DNA of 40,615 bases. It comes from Anaerocolumna sp. GTDB taxonomy: Bacteria > Bacillota > Clostridia > Lachnospirales > Lachnospiraceae. The notes beneath the pieces were generated by a model. That model saw nothing but the letters and a program-made list of their open reading frames with translations. It searched no databases and was not told where the DNA came from. The position numbers were made by a program, and so were the translations under genes. Location of the stretch: positions 1 to 40,615 of the forward strand of contig JAQSXJ010000043.1 of the NCBI GenBank assembly GCA_029256725.1, in the 5' to 3' direction. This document shows positions 8,029 to 15,273 of the stretch, in pieces (positions within the stretch are counted from its first letter, which is position 1; each line of letters opens with the position of its first letter).

Positions 8029-8430
8029 ATGGAGGATATGATAGAACATATTAGATTAATTCTTGCATTTGTGGGAGGAGTACTTGGCTGTATCTTTGGA
8101 GGATTTAACTCGCTGATTTATGCACTGACCGCATTTGTAGCCCTTGATTATATAACGGGAATTTTATTGGCAATACGGGATAAGAAGATTTCAAGTGAAG
8201 TGGGGTATAAGGGTATTGTCAGAAAGTTCTTGATATTTTTGATTGTATCCATGGGAAATATAATTGATAACTATGTACTGGGAACAGGTAGTACTCTTAG
8301 AACCTTAGTAATTATGTTCTATTTGACGAATGAAGGGATTAGTATCCTGGAAAATGCCGGACAGCTGGGGTTACCCATTCCTAAAAAGTTAAGGGAGGCT
8401 ATTGAAAAACTTAATAGTAATAATGAGTAA
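8029..8430 (+). CDS. Holin of the toxin-secretion/phage-lysis family (TcdE/UviB-like, holin 4 family)
   Basis: 133 residues with three to four membrane segments (about 8-30, 33-49, 62-80, 88-104). The stretch YALTAFVALDYITGILLAIRDKK followed by SSEVGYKGIVRK is the signature of the phage holin family 4 proteins (TcdE of C. difficile, UviB of C. perfringens, many clostridial phage holins). The basic C-terminus (PIPKKLREAIEKL) is typical. It follows the sigma gene after 16 bases with GGGAGG as ribosome binding site, so the two form an operon. Expected role: opening the membrane to let the signal-less endolysin 1.9 kb upstream, or another cargo, cross. No phage structural genes are nearby, which argues against a simple prophage. 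Confidence 0.85.
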   Translation: MEDMIEHIRLILAFVGGVLGCIFGGFNSLIYALTAFVALDYITGILLAIRDKKISSEVGYKGIVRKFLIFLIVSMGNIIDNYVLGTGSTLRTLVIMFYLTNEGISILENAGQLGLPIPKKLREAIEKLNSNNE

Positions 8431-8521
8431 AATTTCTTTGACTATTCTATTAGTTCTCTTATTGGAAAATTAAATAAGAACGTTCCCGTTTCCTGGCAAA
8501 TTCACAAAATGATTCCATACA

Positions 8522-8580
8522 CAAAATCCATGAAACACTATAAAGACAAGGGTTTCAGCCTTTACTGTGTTTCATGAATT
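8522..8580 (-). terminator. Hairpin marking the 3' end of the immunity-like cassette (also a repeated boundary sequence)
   Basis: ATGAAACACTATAAAG (8530-8545) pairs with CTTTACTGTGTTTCAT (8560-8575) with two mismatches. It lies between the convergent holin and immunity-like genes and can end both transcripts. The left part, AAAATCCATGAAAC and onward, recurs at 9226-9268 downstream of the second cassette, so it is also part of a duplicated unit. Confidence 0.55.
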
Positions 8581-8666
8581 TAATAAAATTAATTAAGGTT
8601 CAAAAGCTTCAAGGCACTTAATTTGAAACGTTCTCACATAAACGTCAGCACTCAAAATCTTTGTTT

Positions 8667-9056
8667 TTAGGGCCAAGGGGTTTTTTCTATATTTATTGAC
8701 GTAACATCATTTTTAGCTATCCATTTTTGATAAACTCCTTTGTCTATCATATCAAACCCAAGACTTTGGTTAATTTTATAATCATTTATCAATGAAAACA
8801 AAAGTAAGCTTTTTTTATCTTCCTTAATAACAATAAACTTAAACGTTTTATACTCTGCATATGCTGTTATTTTATAAACTTCGTCCAATTCAGATCTTTG
8901 GACAATCTTAACGTAAACTTCATCTCTTTTATCTAAGCCAAATCCATTCTCCAAATCATTACTGTCATGAGAAAGTAGAATATAAGATCTGTCAGCATTT
9001 ACTCCAGCCTCATACTCCTTTCCTTTGTACATAGCGAATATTCCATCTTTTATCAA
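8667..9056 (-). CDS. Immunity-like protein, copy 1 (129 aa, TTG start)
   Basis: Small soluble protein beginning at a TTG (9054-9056) with AAAGGAG 9 bases upstream; no ATG fits. It is clearly paralogous to the protein at 9653-10051: shared blocks are KDGI(F/Y)A-YKGKEYE-G, ITAYAEYK-F-F-VIKEDK--LLL-SLINDY-IN--LG-DM-DKG-YQKW. Acidic residues alternate with short beta-strand-like segments. It has no signal peptide and no catalytic motif. I do not recognise a named family with certainty. Duplicated short proteins, each preceded by a C-terminal toxin-like remnant, are the usual picture of orphan immunity genes for polymorphic toxins; that reading is inference. Confidence 0.65.
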   Translation of the reverse strand: MIKDGIFAMYKGKEYEAGVNADRSYILLSHDSNDLENGFGLDKRDEVYVKIVQRSELDEVYKITAYAEYKTFKFIVIKEDKKSLLLFSLINDYKINQSLGFDMIDKGVYQKWIAKNDVTSINIEKTPWP

Positions 9057-9077
9057 ATGCTTTCTCCTTTTTTCTTT

Positions 9078-9200
9078 TTAATGAGTAATATCAATGAATT
9101 TGCCTGAAGCATGATTATTGTCTATTATTGCAGCTTTATATCCATTTCCAGTAGATGGCACTTTATGAATAGTGCAACCTAATTTTACAAAATTTATCAT
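9078..9200 (-). pseudogene. C-terminal remnant of a toxin-like gene, copy 1
   Basis: A 40-codon frame (ATG 9198-9200, TAA 9078-9080) ending in GYKAAIIDNNHASGKFIDITH. No ribosome binding site is visible. It ends 21 bases before the TTG of immunity-like copy 1, the place where a cognate toxin gene would end. The GKFIDI ending recurs in the remnant in front of immunity-like copy 2 (10065-10125). I read it as the tail of a lost secreted or polymorphic toxin; the toxin class cannot be named. Confidence 0.45.
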
Positions 9201-9225
9201 TTCTAGCTTAGTGATAATATATTAC

Positions 9226-9268
9226 AAAAATCCATGAAACGCAATCAAGGCAAGTGTTCCAACCTTTT
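9226..9268. repeat. Second copy of the cassette-boundary sequence
   Basis: AAAATCCATGAAAC-CA-T-AAG-CAAG-GTT-CA-CCTTT aligns with 8523-8563 over about 40 bases at roughly 75% identity by eye. It lies just downstream of the second immunity-like operon, as the first copy does for the first, showing that the duplicated unit includes the 3' flank. Confidence 0.5.
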
Positions 9269-9363
9269 CTCCCTTTCAAGAATGTGTAAAATTATGCTTC
9301 AAAATATCTAAATTGAACATTTTACGTTTGAATCGTTACACCTAGCTACTGTAAAATTCTTGC

Positions 9364-9636
9364 TCAAACAGTCCGGTAGTTTACACAATAAAACTTATTT
9401 ATTGACAAAATAGCATCTTCAAGAATCTTAGGATCATTATGGTCTAGCATACGCGTAACTACTAGATAAATAAAATCTGTTACAAGTTTCTCTTCTAATG
9501 TTGCTTGTTTTAAATCTTCTAAATTTATTATCATTTTTCTATACCGATCAGCGTACATCTGATATTGATTTATTAGTTCGTTCAATAGTAAAATGCTTAT
9601 ATCAATAAGATTTATAAATTCATATTTTATATCCAC
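9364..9636 (-). CDS. Small hypothetical helical protein (90 aa, GTG start) coupled to immunity-like copy 2
   Basis: Predicted all-helical acidic protein: VDIKYEFINLIDISILLLNELINQ, a helix with ADRYRKMIINLEDLKQATLEEKL, and a C-terminal stretch LDHNDPKILEDAILSINKF. I choose GTG 9634-9636 because AAGGAGGT overlaps the TAA of the upstream gene (9653-9655) and sits about 11 bases before it. Longer in-frame ATG starts at 9666 or 9696 would place that binding site inside the gene. The overlap suggests translational coupling. No family recognised; copy 1 of the cassette lacks this gene. Confidence 0.55.
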   Translation of the reverse strand: MDIKYEFINLIDISILLLNELINQYQMYADRYRKMIINLEDLKQATLEEKLVTDFIYLVVTRMLDHNDPKILEDAILSINKFYCVNYRTV

Positions 9637-9652
9637 AACAATGCTCACCTCC

Positions 9653-10051
9653 TTATTTTCCTTCATTATTGTGGAGGCCAAGGCTTTTTTCTTCATATAA
9701 GGTTGTAATCAAGCTCTTATTTACCCATTTCTGATAAAGCCCTTTATCCACCATATCCAATCCAAGTTTTCGATTAATTCTATAATCATTAATCAATGAA
9801 TGTAAAAGTAGATTATTTTTATCTTCTTTTATTACTCTAAACTTATATCCTTGATACTCTGCATAAGTTTCAATATCATAAATGTCCTCTAAATCATCTT
9901 TTTGAATGTTATTTACAAAAATACCTCTATAGGGAATAAATCCATTTTTAACCTCTAGTATGTTATATGCTCTTAAAGTATAGGTACCGTCATTCTTAAT
10001 GCCAACTTCATATTCTTTACCTTTATAAACCGCATATATACCGTCTTTCAT
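9653..10051 (-). CDS. Immunity-like protein, copy 2 (132 aa)
   Basis: Paralogue of the protein at 8667-9056, about half identical by eye, most strongly in the centre (YAEY-G-KFRVIKEDKNNLLLHSLINDYRIN) and at the DMVDKGLYQKW block. The C-terminal 20 residues diverge completely. Starts at ATG 10049-10051 behind AGGAGGATG. It is followed with coupling by the 90-residue protein and preceded by a secreted-toxin remnant. Function unknown; a polymorphic-toxin immunity role is suggested by duplication and context only. Confidence 0.65.
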   Translation of the reverse strand: MKDGIYAVYKGKEYEVGIKNDGTYTLRAYNILEVKNGFIPYRGIFVNNIQKDDLEDIYDIETYAEYQGYKFRVIKEDKNNLLLHSLINDYRINRKLGLDMVDKGLYQKWVNKSLITTLYEEKSLGLHNNEGK

Positions 10052-10064
10052 CTAAATCATCCTC

Positions 10065-10254
10065 CTATGGTATAACCAAATTCTGAATATCAATAAACTT
10101 TCCTATATCATCAATCTCTTGTAAGAGCATTTATTCCAATCCCCAATTTTTCCTGAATATTATCTTTAGATTCTTCTGTAGCTACATTTATCTGTCCATA
10201 ACACAAGATAATTGTCAATGCTAGGAAGACCCTGAATACGCTGTTTTTCTTCAT
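10065..10254 (-). pseudogene. Remnant of a secreted toxin-like gene, copy 2 (signal peptide plus C-terminal tail)
   Basis: ATG 10254 has a good AGGAGAG site. The frame runs 47 codons to TGA 10111 and encodes a signal peptide (MKKNSVFRVFLALTIILCYG) followed by QINVATEESKDNIQEKLGIG. One frame over, starting just before that stop, the DNA reads LLQEIDDIGKFIDIQNLVIP and ends at TAG 10065-10067. The tail shares GKFIDI with remnant copy 1. The simplest reading is an exported protein whose middle has been deleted, leaving both ends and its immunity-like gene. A functional small secreted peptide of 47 residues cannot be ruled out, because its start signals are intact. Confidence 0.5.
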
Positions 10255-10312
10255 CAATACTCTCTCCTATGTATTATATTTTTTTCTACAAACACCGCCC
10301 TCTAGCGCCCTA

Positions 10313-10342
10313 ATTATACCATGTTATTCCATTTTTATGCAA
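10313..10342 (-). promoter_or_regulatory. Candidate sigma-A promoter for the copy-2 cassette
   Basis: On the minus strand, TTGCAT (10337-10342), an 18-base spacer and TATAAT (10313-10318). It lies 60 bases upstream of the signal-peptide frame. The -10 is perfect and the -35 is off consensus. Confidence 0.45.
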
Positions 10343-10400
10343 GTTTCATTGTTAACTAAACCCATTTTTTCACTTATATAGTAATTAACTCCAAGCATCT

Positions 10401-10441
10401 AAAAAAGCTATCAATAAAGGTTAAAACCTTTTATTGATAGC
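10401..10441 (-). terminator. Rho-independent terminator of the SDR gene
   Basis: A 16-base stem, GCTATCAATAAAGGTT against ACCTTTTATTGATAGC, with a small bulge and tiny loop. On the minus strand it is followed by TTTTTT. It begins 43 bases after the SDR stop codon. Confidence 0.85.
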
Positions 10442-10483
10442 ATGATTTATTGTTTTATGTCCACTTTCTTAACTTTGATAATC

Positions 10484-11353
10484 TTATCCATTAACAACTG
10501 TGCCACCATTAATATGAATGGTCTGTCCCGTAATATAGGTAGATGCATCAGAGGCCAGAAATATATAAGCTTCTGCTACCTCAACCGGCTGCCCTGCCCG
10601 TTTTAATGGAGTATCTTTTCCAAAGGTCTCAACAGTATTTTTATCTAAGGTCGAAACAATTAATGGTGTCCAGATTGGACCTGGAGCCACTTGATTTACC
10701 CTAATCTTACGTTCTGCAAGATTGGTCGATAAGGATCTGGTAAAGGCAGTGATTGCGCCTTTTGTTGCGGAATAGTCCAGTAAATTCTCATTTCCTTTGA
10801 AGGCTGTTATAGAGCTCGTATTTATGATGATACTATTCTCTTTCAAATGAGGAAGCGCTGCTCTGGTTAAATAAAACATAGCAAAGATATTGGTCTGAAA
10901 TGTCCTTTGCAGCTGCTCATCTGTAATGTCCTCCAGTCTTTTCTGCTGATGTTGTTCAGCAGCATTATTTACTACAATGTCCAGTCGATGAAAGGTCTGT
11001 ATGGTTTTCTCTATGACCTGATTACAGAAATTGCTGTCCCCAATATCACCTTTCATCAGCAATGCCTTACTTTGATAACTTTCTACTGCCAGCTTTGTTG
11101 TATTTGCATCATCATCCGCTATGTTATAGACGATAACAACATTGCAGCCTTCCTTGGCATAGGCTACTGCCACCGCTCTGCCGATTCCACTGTCTCCCCC
11201 GGTTATAATTGCTGTTTTTCCCTTAAGTCTGTCAGCTCCCTTGTAATCCGGATTATCATAAATTGGTTCCGGCTCCATGTTACTTTCCTTTCCAGGAACA
11301 GGCTGTTTCTGACCTTGAATTTCCTGAGGAGTATACATATCCTTGTCTTTCAT
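10484..11353 (-). CDS. Short-chain dehydrogenase/reductase of the YghA/YhdF general-stress type
   Basis: 289-residue NAD(P)-dependent oxidoreductase. An N-terminal extension (about 45 residues, [22 protein letters not shown]) is characteristic of the YhdF/YdaD/GsiB-like stress SDR branch. The Rossmann motif [12 protein letters not shown] is at about 52-63, NNAA at about 135, the catalytic Ser in [11 protein letters not shown], and YSATKGA carrying the Tyr-Lys pair. C-terminal [10 protein letters not shown] and [11 protein letters not shown] are intact. Length is normal and no deletion is seen. The start ATG has AGGAG upstream. Expected substrate is a small aldehyde or sugar alcohol; undetermined. 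It is a single-gene unit with its own terminator. Confidence 0.88.
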   Translation of the reverse strand: MKDKDMYTPQEIQGQKQPVPGKESNMEPEPIYDNPDYKGADRLKGKTAIITGGDSGIGRAVAVAYAKEGCNVVIVYNIADDDANTTKLAVESYQSKALLMKGDIGDSNFCNQVIEKTIQTFHRLDIVVNNAAEQHQQKRLEDITDEQLQRTFQTNIFAMFYLTRAALPHLKENSIIINTSSITAFKGNENLLDYSATKGAITAFTRSLSTNLAERKIRVNQVAPGPIWTPLIVSTLDKNTVETFGKDTPLKRAGQPVEVAEAYIFLASDASTYITGQTIHINGGTVVNG

Positions 11354-11481
11354 AAAGCATTATCTCCTAATCATTTTTAATTAGTATTTCCCTATGAAAG
11401 TCAAAATGATACTTAAACTACTTAAGTTTCCAGTAGATAGTAGTTCTACAGTAAAACCAGCTTGCTGTTATAAGCCTTAAT

Positions 11482-11532
11482 CTATTAAACACATTTTTCT
11501 ATTAGACACATTTTTCTATTAGACACATTTTA
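11482..11532. repeat. Three tandem 17-bp repeats downstream of the CLC-F gene
   Basis: CTATTA(A/G)ACACATTTTT occurs three times head to tail in the gap between the CLC-F remnant and the SDR gene. No coding frame. Looks like a small minisatellite; length polymorphism would be expected. Confidence 0.8.
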
Positions 11533-11571
11533 TCCAATGAAAACCTTTTTCCATATAAAATCATTCATTAC

Positions 11572-12736
11572 TTAATATGTCTTTTGTGCAGAATATATTG
11601 ACTTATTGCCGTTAAAAACATATGCAATCGCTGCTATCACAAAAAAATAAGGAATATATTCATAACCAAATACCTCTGCACCTATGAAAATCGGTGCTAT
11701 CATAGTATTAGTTGCACTGCCAAAAACTGCAATATAACCAAGTGCGGCAGTGAATTCAATCGGCAATCCAATAATACCAGAAACTGCTACTCCCAAACAC
11801 GAACCTATAGGTTATAATAGTAAGTAAAAATTTCAAACCCCAGTCGAATTCATATATTTTACCATTCGTAAAAGAAGCTTCAATTAAATTAGTACCAAGT
11901 CCAGAATATCTGCCACGATATAAGACAAGAAATAAAACACTTAATACGCAGCCAATTATAAAAATCTTTAAATACGGATTTATAATAAGTTTGCTAAAGA
12001 AGGATTTACTAAAATTAAGCAGCCTTGCAAAAAGACTGCCGACAATTCCAAATAAAACACCCAGTAACATAATTTTAAGCAAAATTAGGACGTCAATATG
12101 AACAACACTGGTTAAATTAAAACTGAACTTTTCTAAGCCTAATGCGTGTGAGGTAAAGCTTGCAGTAAAAGCAGCAATTATACAGGGAAATAATGCCCTG
12201 TATTCCAATACTCCTGCCGTAAAGATTTCCATGGCAAAGAAAATACCCGCAATCGGTGTTTGAAAAAGACCAGCAAATCCCGCTCCCATTCCGGCTATCA
12301 GTAAGATTCTATTGCTATTCTTAATCTTTAATTTACTGCCGATACTATGGGCTACTGTACCACCTATTTGAACCGCAACCCCTTCACGCCCAGCACTGCC
12401 TCCAAATAAATGAGTTATCCATGTATTTATTATAACCAACGGAACAAGTCTTTTGGGTATTGATTGCTCTTCCTTCAAACCCACTGAAAATAATAATGAC
12501 ATTCCTTTGATAGAGTTTTTACCAATTTTTGAATAAATGAAGATAATGAATAAACCCGCCAAAGGAAGTAAAGGGATCAGATAATAAATATTCTTATTTC
12601 TAAAATCTGTTATTTCTAACAGTACTCTACCAAACAGCGAATCAATGCTTCCAACAAGTAAACCTATAAATAATGAAATAACCCCCAGAATAAATATATC
12701 TCTATATTTACCAAGTATTTCTTTTAGCCTAATCAT
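11572..12736 (-). pseudogene. CLC-F fluoride/proton antiporter, broken by an internal deletion
   Basis: Fluoride exporter of the CLC superfamily. Start at ATG 12736 behind AAGGAG; an upstream TTG at 12760 falls inside the riboswitch terminator. The first frame (to 11756) shows several membrane helices and the ion-path motif GGSAGREGVAVQIGG, where GREGV rather than GREGP marks the fluoride branch, plus GAGFAGLFQTPIAG. It then runs into nonsense after LLTIIT. The second frame resumes with IGSCLGVAVSGIIGLPIEFTAALGYIAVFGSATNT and ends NGNKSIYSAQKTY at 11572. Relatives have a glycine-rich SSGFKGGEVTPLF-like segment between LLTIIT and IGS; it is missing, and the frame shifts near 11808-11812. That loop forms part of the ion pathway, so the transporter is very likely dead even though the upstream fluoride riboswitch looks intact. 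Confidence 0.85.
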
Positions 12737-12758
12737 ATCTCTTCTCCTTCTTCGTGAC

Positions 12759-12804
12759 AAAAAATAAGCTGATAATCCCCTGTTTTTTAAACAGAAGTCA
12801 TCAG
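12759..12804 (-). terminator. Switchable terminator of the fluoride riboswitch
   Basis: CTGATGACTTCTGTTT pairs with AAACAGGGGATTATCAG, followed on the minus strand by TTATTTTTT. Its 5' arm is the conserved 3' segment of the aptamer (GCTGATGACTTCTG), so aptamer folding and terminator formation exclude each other. It ends about 25 bases before the CLC-F start codon. Confidence 0.75.
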
Positions 12805-12852
12805 CTTTAAAAGCAGTTTAGGTATTACCCAAGGGAGAACCTCATTCCCTAA
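12796..12852 (-). promoter_or_regulatory. Fluoride riboswitch (crcB motif)
   Basis: Read on the minus strand: TTAGGGAATGAGGTTCTCCC, a short linker, AAACTGCTTTTAAAGC, then TGATGACTTCTG. This follows the crcB aptamer order known from Bacillus: GG-GATG-GTTC-CC hairpin, AAAC-GC helix, and the conserved GCTGATGACTNCT end. The ligand fits the downstream gene, a CLC-F fluoride antiporter. Binding fluoride should stabilise the pseudoknot and block the terminator at 12759-12804. Coordinates are approximate by a few bases at each end. Confidence 0.85.
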
Positions 12853-12989
12853 AAGGAGTATAGCAATGATCTAATGACCTGTCAATATCCTTTGTGCTAC
12901 TGTCTAAATATATCAATCCAATAAAATTATAAAATTAAAATTGACTTTCTGTTACTTACTTCCATTATAGTTTACGTTAATGATTTGTA

Positions 12990-13616
12990 TTAACTTTTAA
13001 TCACTTTCTGCAAAGTTCTGCAAATACCTGCAGTAAGTATAGCCGCTAATGCTGCTTCCGGTAATCCATTTACAAATATTATAGATATTATTGCTTTATA
13101 AACAGCATCTAAAGAAAGACTGAAGGCTTCACCATAGGCATCACGAAATAAAAAGTAAATCAAACTCATGACTAATAAGGTATTTGTCATTGAACCTACG
13201 AGACCACTTACGCCCAGCGTTAATAATTTTCCTCTAGTCTTAAATAGCCTATTTAATAGTTTATAAACATAATAAGGCAATATCCCCACTAAGATACGAG
13301 GAAGAAACGTAACAATAAGTGCCAGCCAACTTCCCTTTTCCGTCCCTGGTAAAGGTATGAACGGTGAAAAAGCAAATGAAAGGATGGTAGGAGCAAATGA
13401 ATTGTTATATAAACTAGTAAGTCCAAAAACAACACCTAACCCCGCTCCGATTCTGGGACCAAGTAAAATTGCACCGATTATTACAGGTACATGTATAATT
13501 GTAGCCTTAATAACAGGCAGCTGAATGTATCCAAATGGAGTAAAATTCAAAAGTATAATAATTGCACCAAATAAAGCTGCTAAAACCATTTTTTTCGTAT
13601 TAAATCTGCTGTTCAT
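12990..13616 (-). CDS. ECF-type vitamin transporter S-component (PanT-like)
   Basis: 208-residue integral membrane protein with about six helices. Substrate-binding S-component of an energy-coupling-factor transporter; it captures a vitamin and works with the shared EcfA/A'/T module, which is not encoded here (group II arrangement). The signature ATIIHVPVIIGAILLGPRIGAGLGVVFGLTSL, near residues 38-70, is typical of the PanT/FolT-like PF12822 branch. The following SFAFSPFIP and LPRILVG blocks agree with it. Pantothenate is the best guess for substrate, but related proteins carry other vitamins. It has a 240-base structured leader and ATG 13616 with a weak AGGTGG site. Intact. Confidence 0.75.
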   Translation of the reverse strand: MNSRFNTKKMVLAALFGAIIILLNFTPFGYIQLPVIKATIIHVPVIIGAILLGPRIGAGLGVVFGLTSLYNNSFAPTILSFAFSPFIPLPGTEKGSWLALIVTFLPRILVGILPYYVYKLLNRLFKTRGKLLTLGVSGLVGSMTNTLLVMSLIYFLFRDAYGEAFSLSLDAVYKAIISIIFVNGLPEAALAAILTAGICRTLQKVIKS

Positions 13617-13900
13617 TAAGCCACCTTCATCCTTTATATTTCATACTAACCACCAGCCGGGCCTTGGAGCGCTTCAATCAAAAGTGAAAATTGCCTTTCA
13701 AATTTTCACATTATCACTCGAATTCATATACCGTATTTACCTGCAAATGTTGCACTGCCACAAATCAGGGTGTGACATATGCTTTTCAATAATTCACAAT
13801 AACTCAAATGCATATTAATGTGTTATAGGATACATAAGAATCAGTTTATCCTTGAAGCTCCTCAAGACCAGTTATGTATACAGAGAAATTTCGACATTTA
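13617..13900 (-). promoter_or_regulatory. Long structured leader upstream of the ECF S-component (riboswitch candidate, ligand unknown)
   Basis: The 284 bases between the kinase stop and the S-component start contain no gene. On the minus strand there is a perfect 9-bp hairpin GTGAAAATT...AATTTTCAC (13684-13709), followed by a GC-rich CGCTCCAAGGCCCGGCTGGTGG tail close to the start codon, unlike the AT-rich surroundings. S-component genes are often under vitamin riboswitches. I could not match TPP, FMN, THF, preQ1 or cobalamin consensus elements, so this may be another class or just a terminator plus spacer. Confidence 0.35.
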
Positions 13901-14395
13901 TCAATATCCCTTAACTATGATAATTTCACCTTCATCAGCAGTTGGCATTTGAAAGTTATCATAATAAAGAGAAGCTGTCTGCTCAGTCAACATAATATCA
14001 TTTTCATGGGTACCATATCTATTACGAATGCGCTCCAAAGCAACTTCTTTAGGAGTCATAACATAATAGATTATAGGTTCAATATTGTATTCTTTTAGTA
14101 ATGAAATGTATTCACTTCTCATTTCTTTAGACCAAAATGAATAATCAAGGACAATATCAATATTTTGTTCTATAAGTGAAATTAGTCTTGCATCAAGATA
14201 GTTTTTTATATCTTTTACTATCTCCGCAGGTAAAGGATGCTCTTTTAAACCTCTTTTAAAGGATTCCTTATCATATGAAAGAATTACCATCCCTTCCTTT
14301 TCAAACTCCTTCGCTAAAGTAGATTTTCCAGAGCCTGCAGGTCCACACATTAAAATAACTTTACTTGCAGATGTCTTGTTTACCAATTTATTCAT
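13901..14395 (-). CDS. P-loop kinase-like ATPase (AAA_33 / zeta-toxin-like fold)
   Basis: 164 residues. Walker A MCGPAGSGKSTLAKEF lies at about residues 15-30. An Asp pair follows in LSYDKESFKRG and IVLDYSFWSKEMRSEY, which would bind substrate and magnesium. LERIRNRYGTHENDIML and YYDNFQMPTADEGE close the domain. The order matches the AAA_33 family of small-molecule kinases, also annotated as chloramphenicol-phosphotransferase-like or shikimate-kinase-like; substrates are generally unknown. ATG 14395 has GGAGG 8 bases upstream. It stands alone, with no antitoxin partner adjacent, so a toxin role is unlikely. Confidence 0.75.
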   Translation of the reverse strand: MNKLVNKTSASKVILMCGPAGSGKSTLAKEFEKEGMVILSYDKESFKRGLKEHPLPAEIVKDIKNYLDARLISLIEQNIDIVLDYSFWSKEMRSEYISLLKEYNIEPIIYYVMTPKEVALERIRNRYGTHENDIMLTEQTASLYYDNFQMPTADEGEIIIVKGY

Positions 14396-14603
14396 TAATG
14401 TAACCTCCTACTATTTAACTGGAAAACATACAATATGTATAGTATCATTGTACCTTTTTAAGATGTTATATATTCTGCGAAAGTGACTGTTGATTTATGT
14501 CTTTGCTAAATATTTTAGCATAGTTACTTCTCATTTTCCAATAATATTAAAACATCTCAATCAAAATAAGTTTTACCATTGATTTATACCTATGTTACAC
14601 TCA

Positions 14604-14837
14604 TCATTTTTCTTTATTACAAATCGGGCGAAAAACTTCAAGTTGTCCGTATCCCAACGCTTTATAAGACAAAGGAGATCCCACAATATGATACATAGGA
14701 TAGTGCCCTGGTCGATCATCCGGTTCAAGGTTTTCAGTGTTAACTATCCAATCATTTGTACCATCCGTTACTCTACTTCCATCAGTGCTATCATTGAAAT
14801 ACAGAGTAATCCGCATTTTCCTTTTCGCCTTTCCCAT
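14604..14837 (-). CDS. Hypothetical protein (77 aa)
   Basis: Starts at ATG 14835-14837 with a perfect GGAGG 7 bases upstream; the longer frame back to 14909 has no site and enters a dispersed repeat. The product MGKAKRKMRITLYFND... has a basic N-terminus, then TDGTNDWIVNTENLEPDDRPGHYPMYHIVGSPLSYKALGYGQLEVFRP. It contains no signal peptide or membrane segment. No family recognised. Its upstream region is taken over by repeat copy 14890-14986, so its promoter is uncertain. It may be a fragment. Confidence 0.45.
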   Translation of the reverse strand: MGKAKRKMRITLYFNDSTDGSRVTDGTNDWIVNTENLEPDDRPGHYPMYHIVGSPLSYKALGYGQLEVFRPICNKEK

Positions 14838-14889
14838 AAATACCTCCTTCAAATTTAAACGCAAGATTTGTTCTTGGGCGTGCCTTAAA

Positions 14890-14986
14890 TTCATTGAACC
14901 TTTCTGCATGCCTTACTTTGCAGTATTCTGCGTTGCAACCCAGCACCACTATGCCACAAAATCGTGCACCCCACAAAGTGGAACAC
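14890..14986. repeat. Dispersed intergenic element, copy A
   Basis: Contains TTTGCAGTATTCTGCGTTG, CCACTATGCC, CAAAATCGTGC and ACAAAGTGGAA in order. The same blocks in the same order occur at 23011-23163 (TTGCGGTATTCTGTGTTG, CACTACGCC, CAAAATTGCGC, ACAGAGTGGAA). Copies differ by many substitutions and small gaps. It generates spurious Cys-rich open frames on both strands. Confidence 0.65.
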
Positions 14987-15244
14987 CAAGTCCTGCACAA
15001 GCAGTTTCAGACACCTCCTAAAGTGAATAGATTCCAAGACAAATCTATTATAAATTGTAAAGGATTAACTATATTTGAAAAGGGTGGTAATTTTTAAAAA
15101 AGCATACTTTTTTAGTATCCTCTAAAAATAATACCTAAAAGTAACTATCCTGTGTCAAAAGCAATTAAGAGACCTTCTCTATTCCCTGTTTTTAAATGGT
15201 TGCATATGACCATATTTCTTTTTCAAAAATGTAATAAAATGTAA

Positions 15245-15273
15245 TTGACATTAAAATAGACTGATGCTATAAT
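15245..15273 (+). promoter_or_regulatory. Consensus sigma-A promoter of the lipid/TetR operon
   Basis: TTGACA (15245-15250), exactly 17 bases, TATAAT (15268-15273). Both boxes match consensus at every position. It is the strongest housekeeping promoter I saw in the window, and its output is probably held down by the palindrome overlapping the start site. Confidence 0.85.

Noticed and set aside
5335..8430. Prophage lysis module
   Set aside because: Holin and endolysin are present, but no capsid, tail, terminase or integrase genes are nearby, and a dedicated sigma factor with matching promoters is more specific for a toxin/bacteriocin-type locus. It may still be phage-derived.
13901..14395. 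Zeta-type toxin of a toxin-antitoxin pair
   Set aside because: The P-loop fold is similar, but no antitoxin gene is adjacent and the later motifs fit small-molecule kinases of the AAA_33 family.
14791..15021. Cys-rich overlapping open frames on both strands
   Set aside because: They coincide with dispersed repeat copy A and lack start signals.
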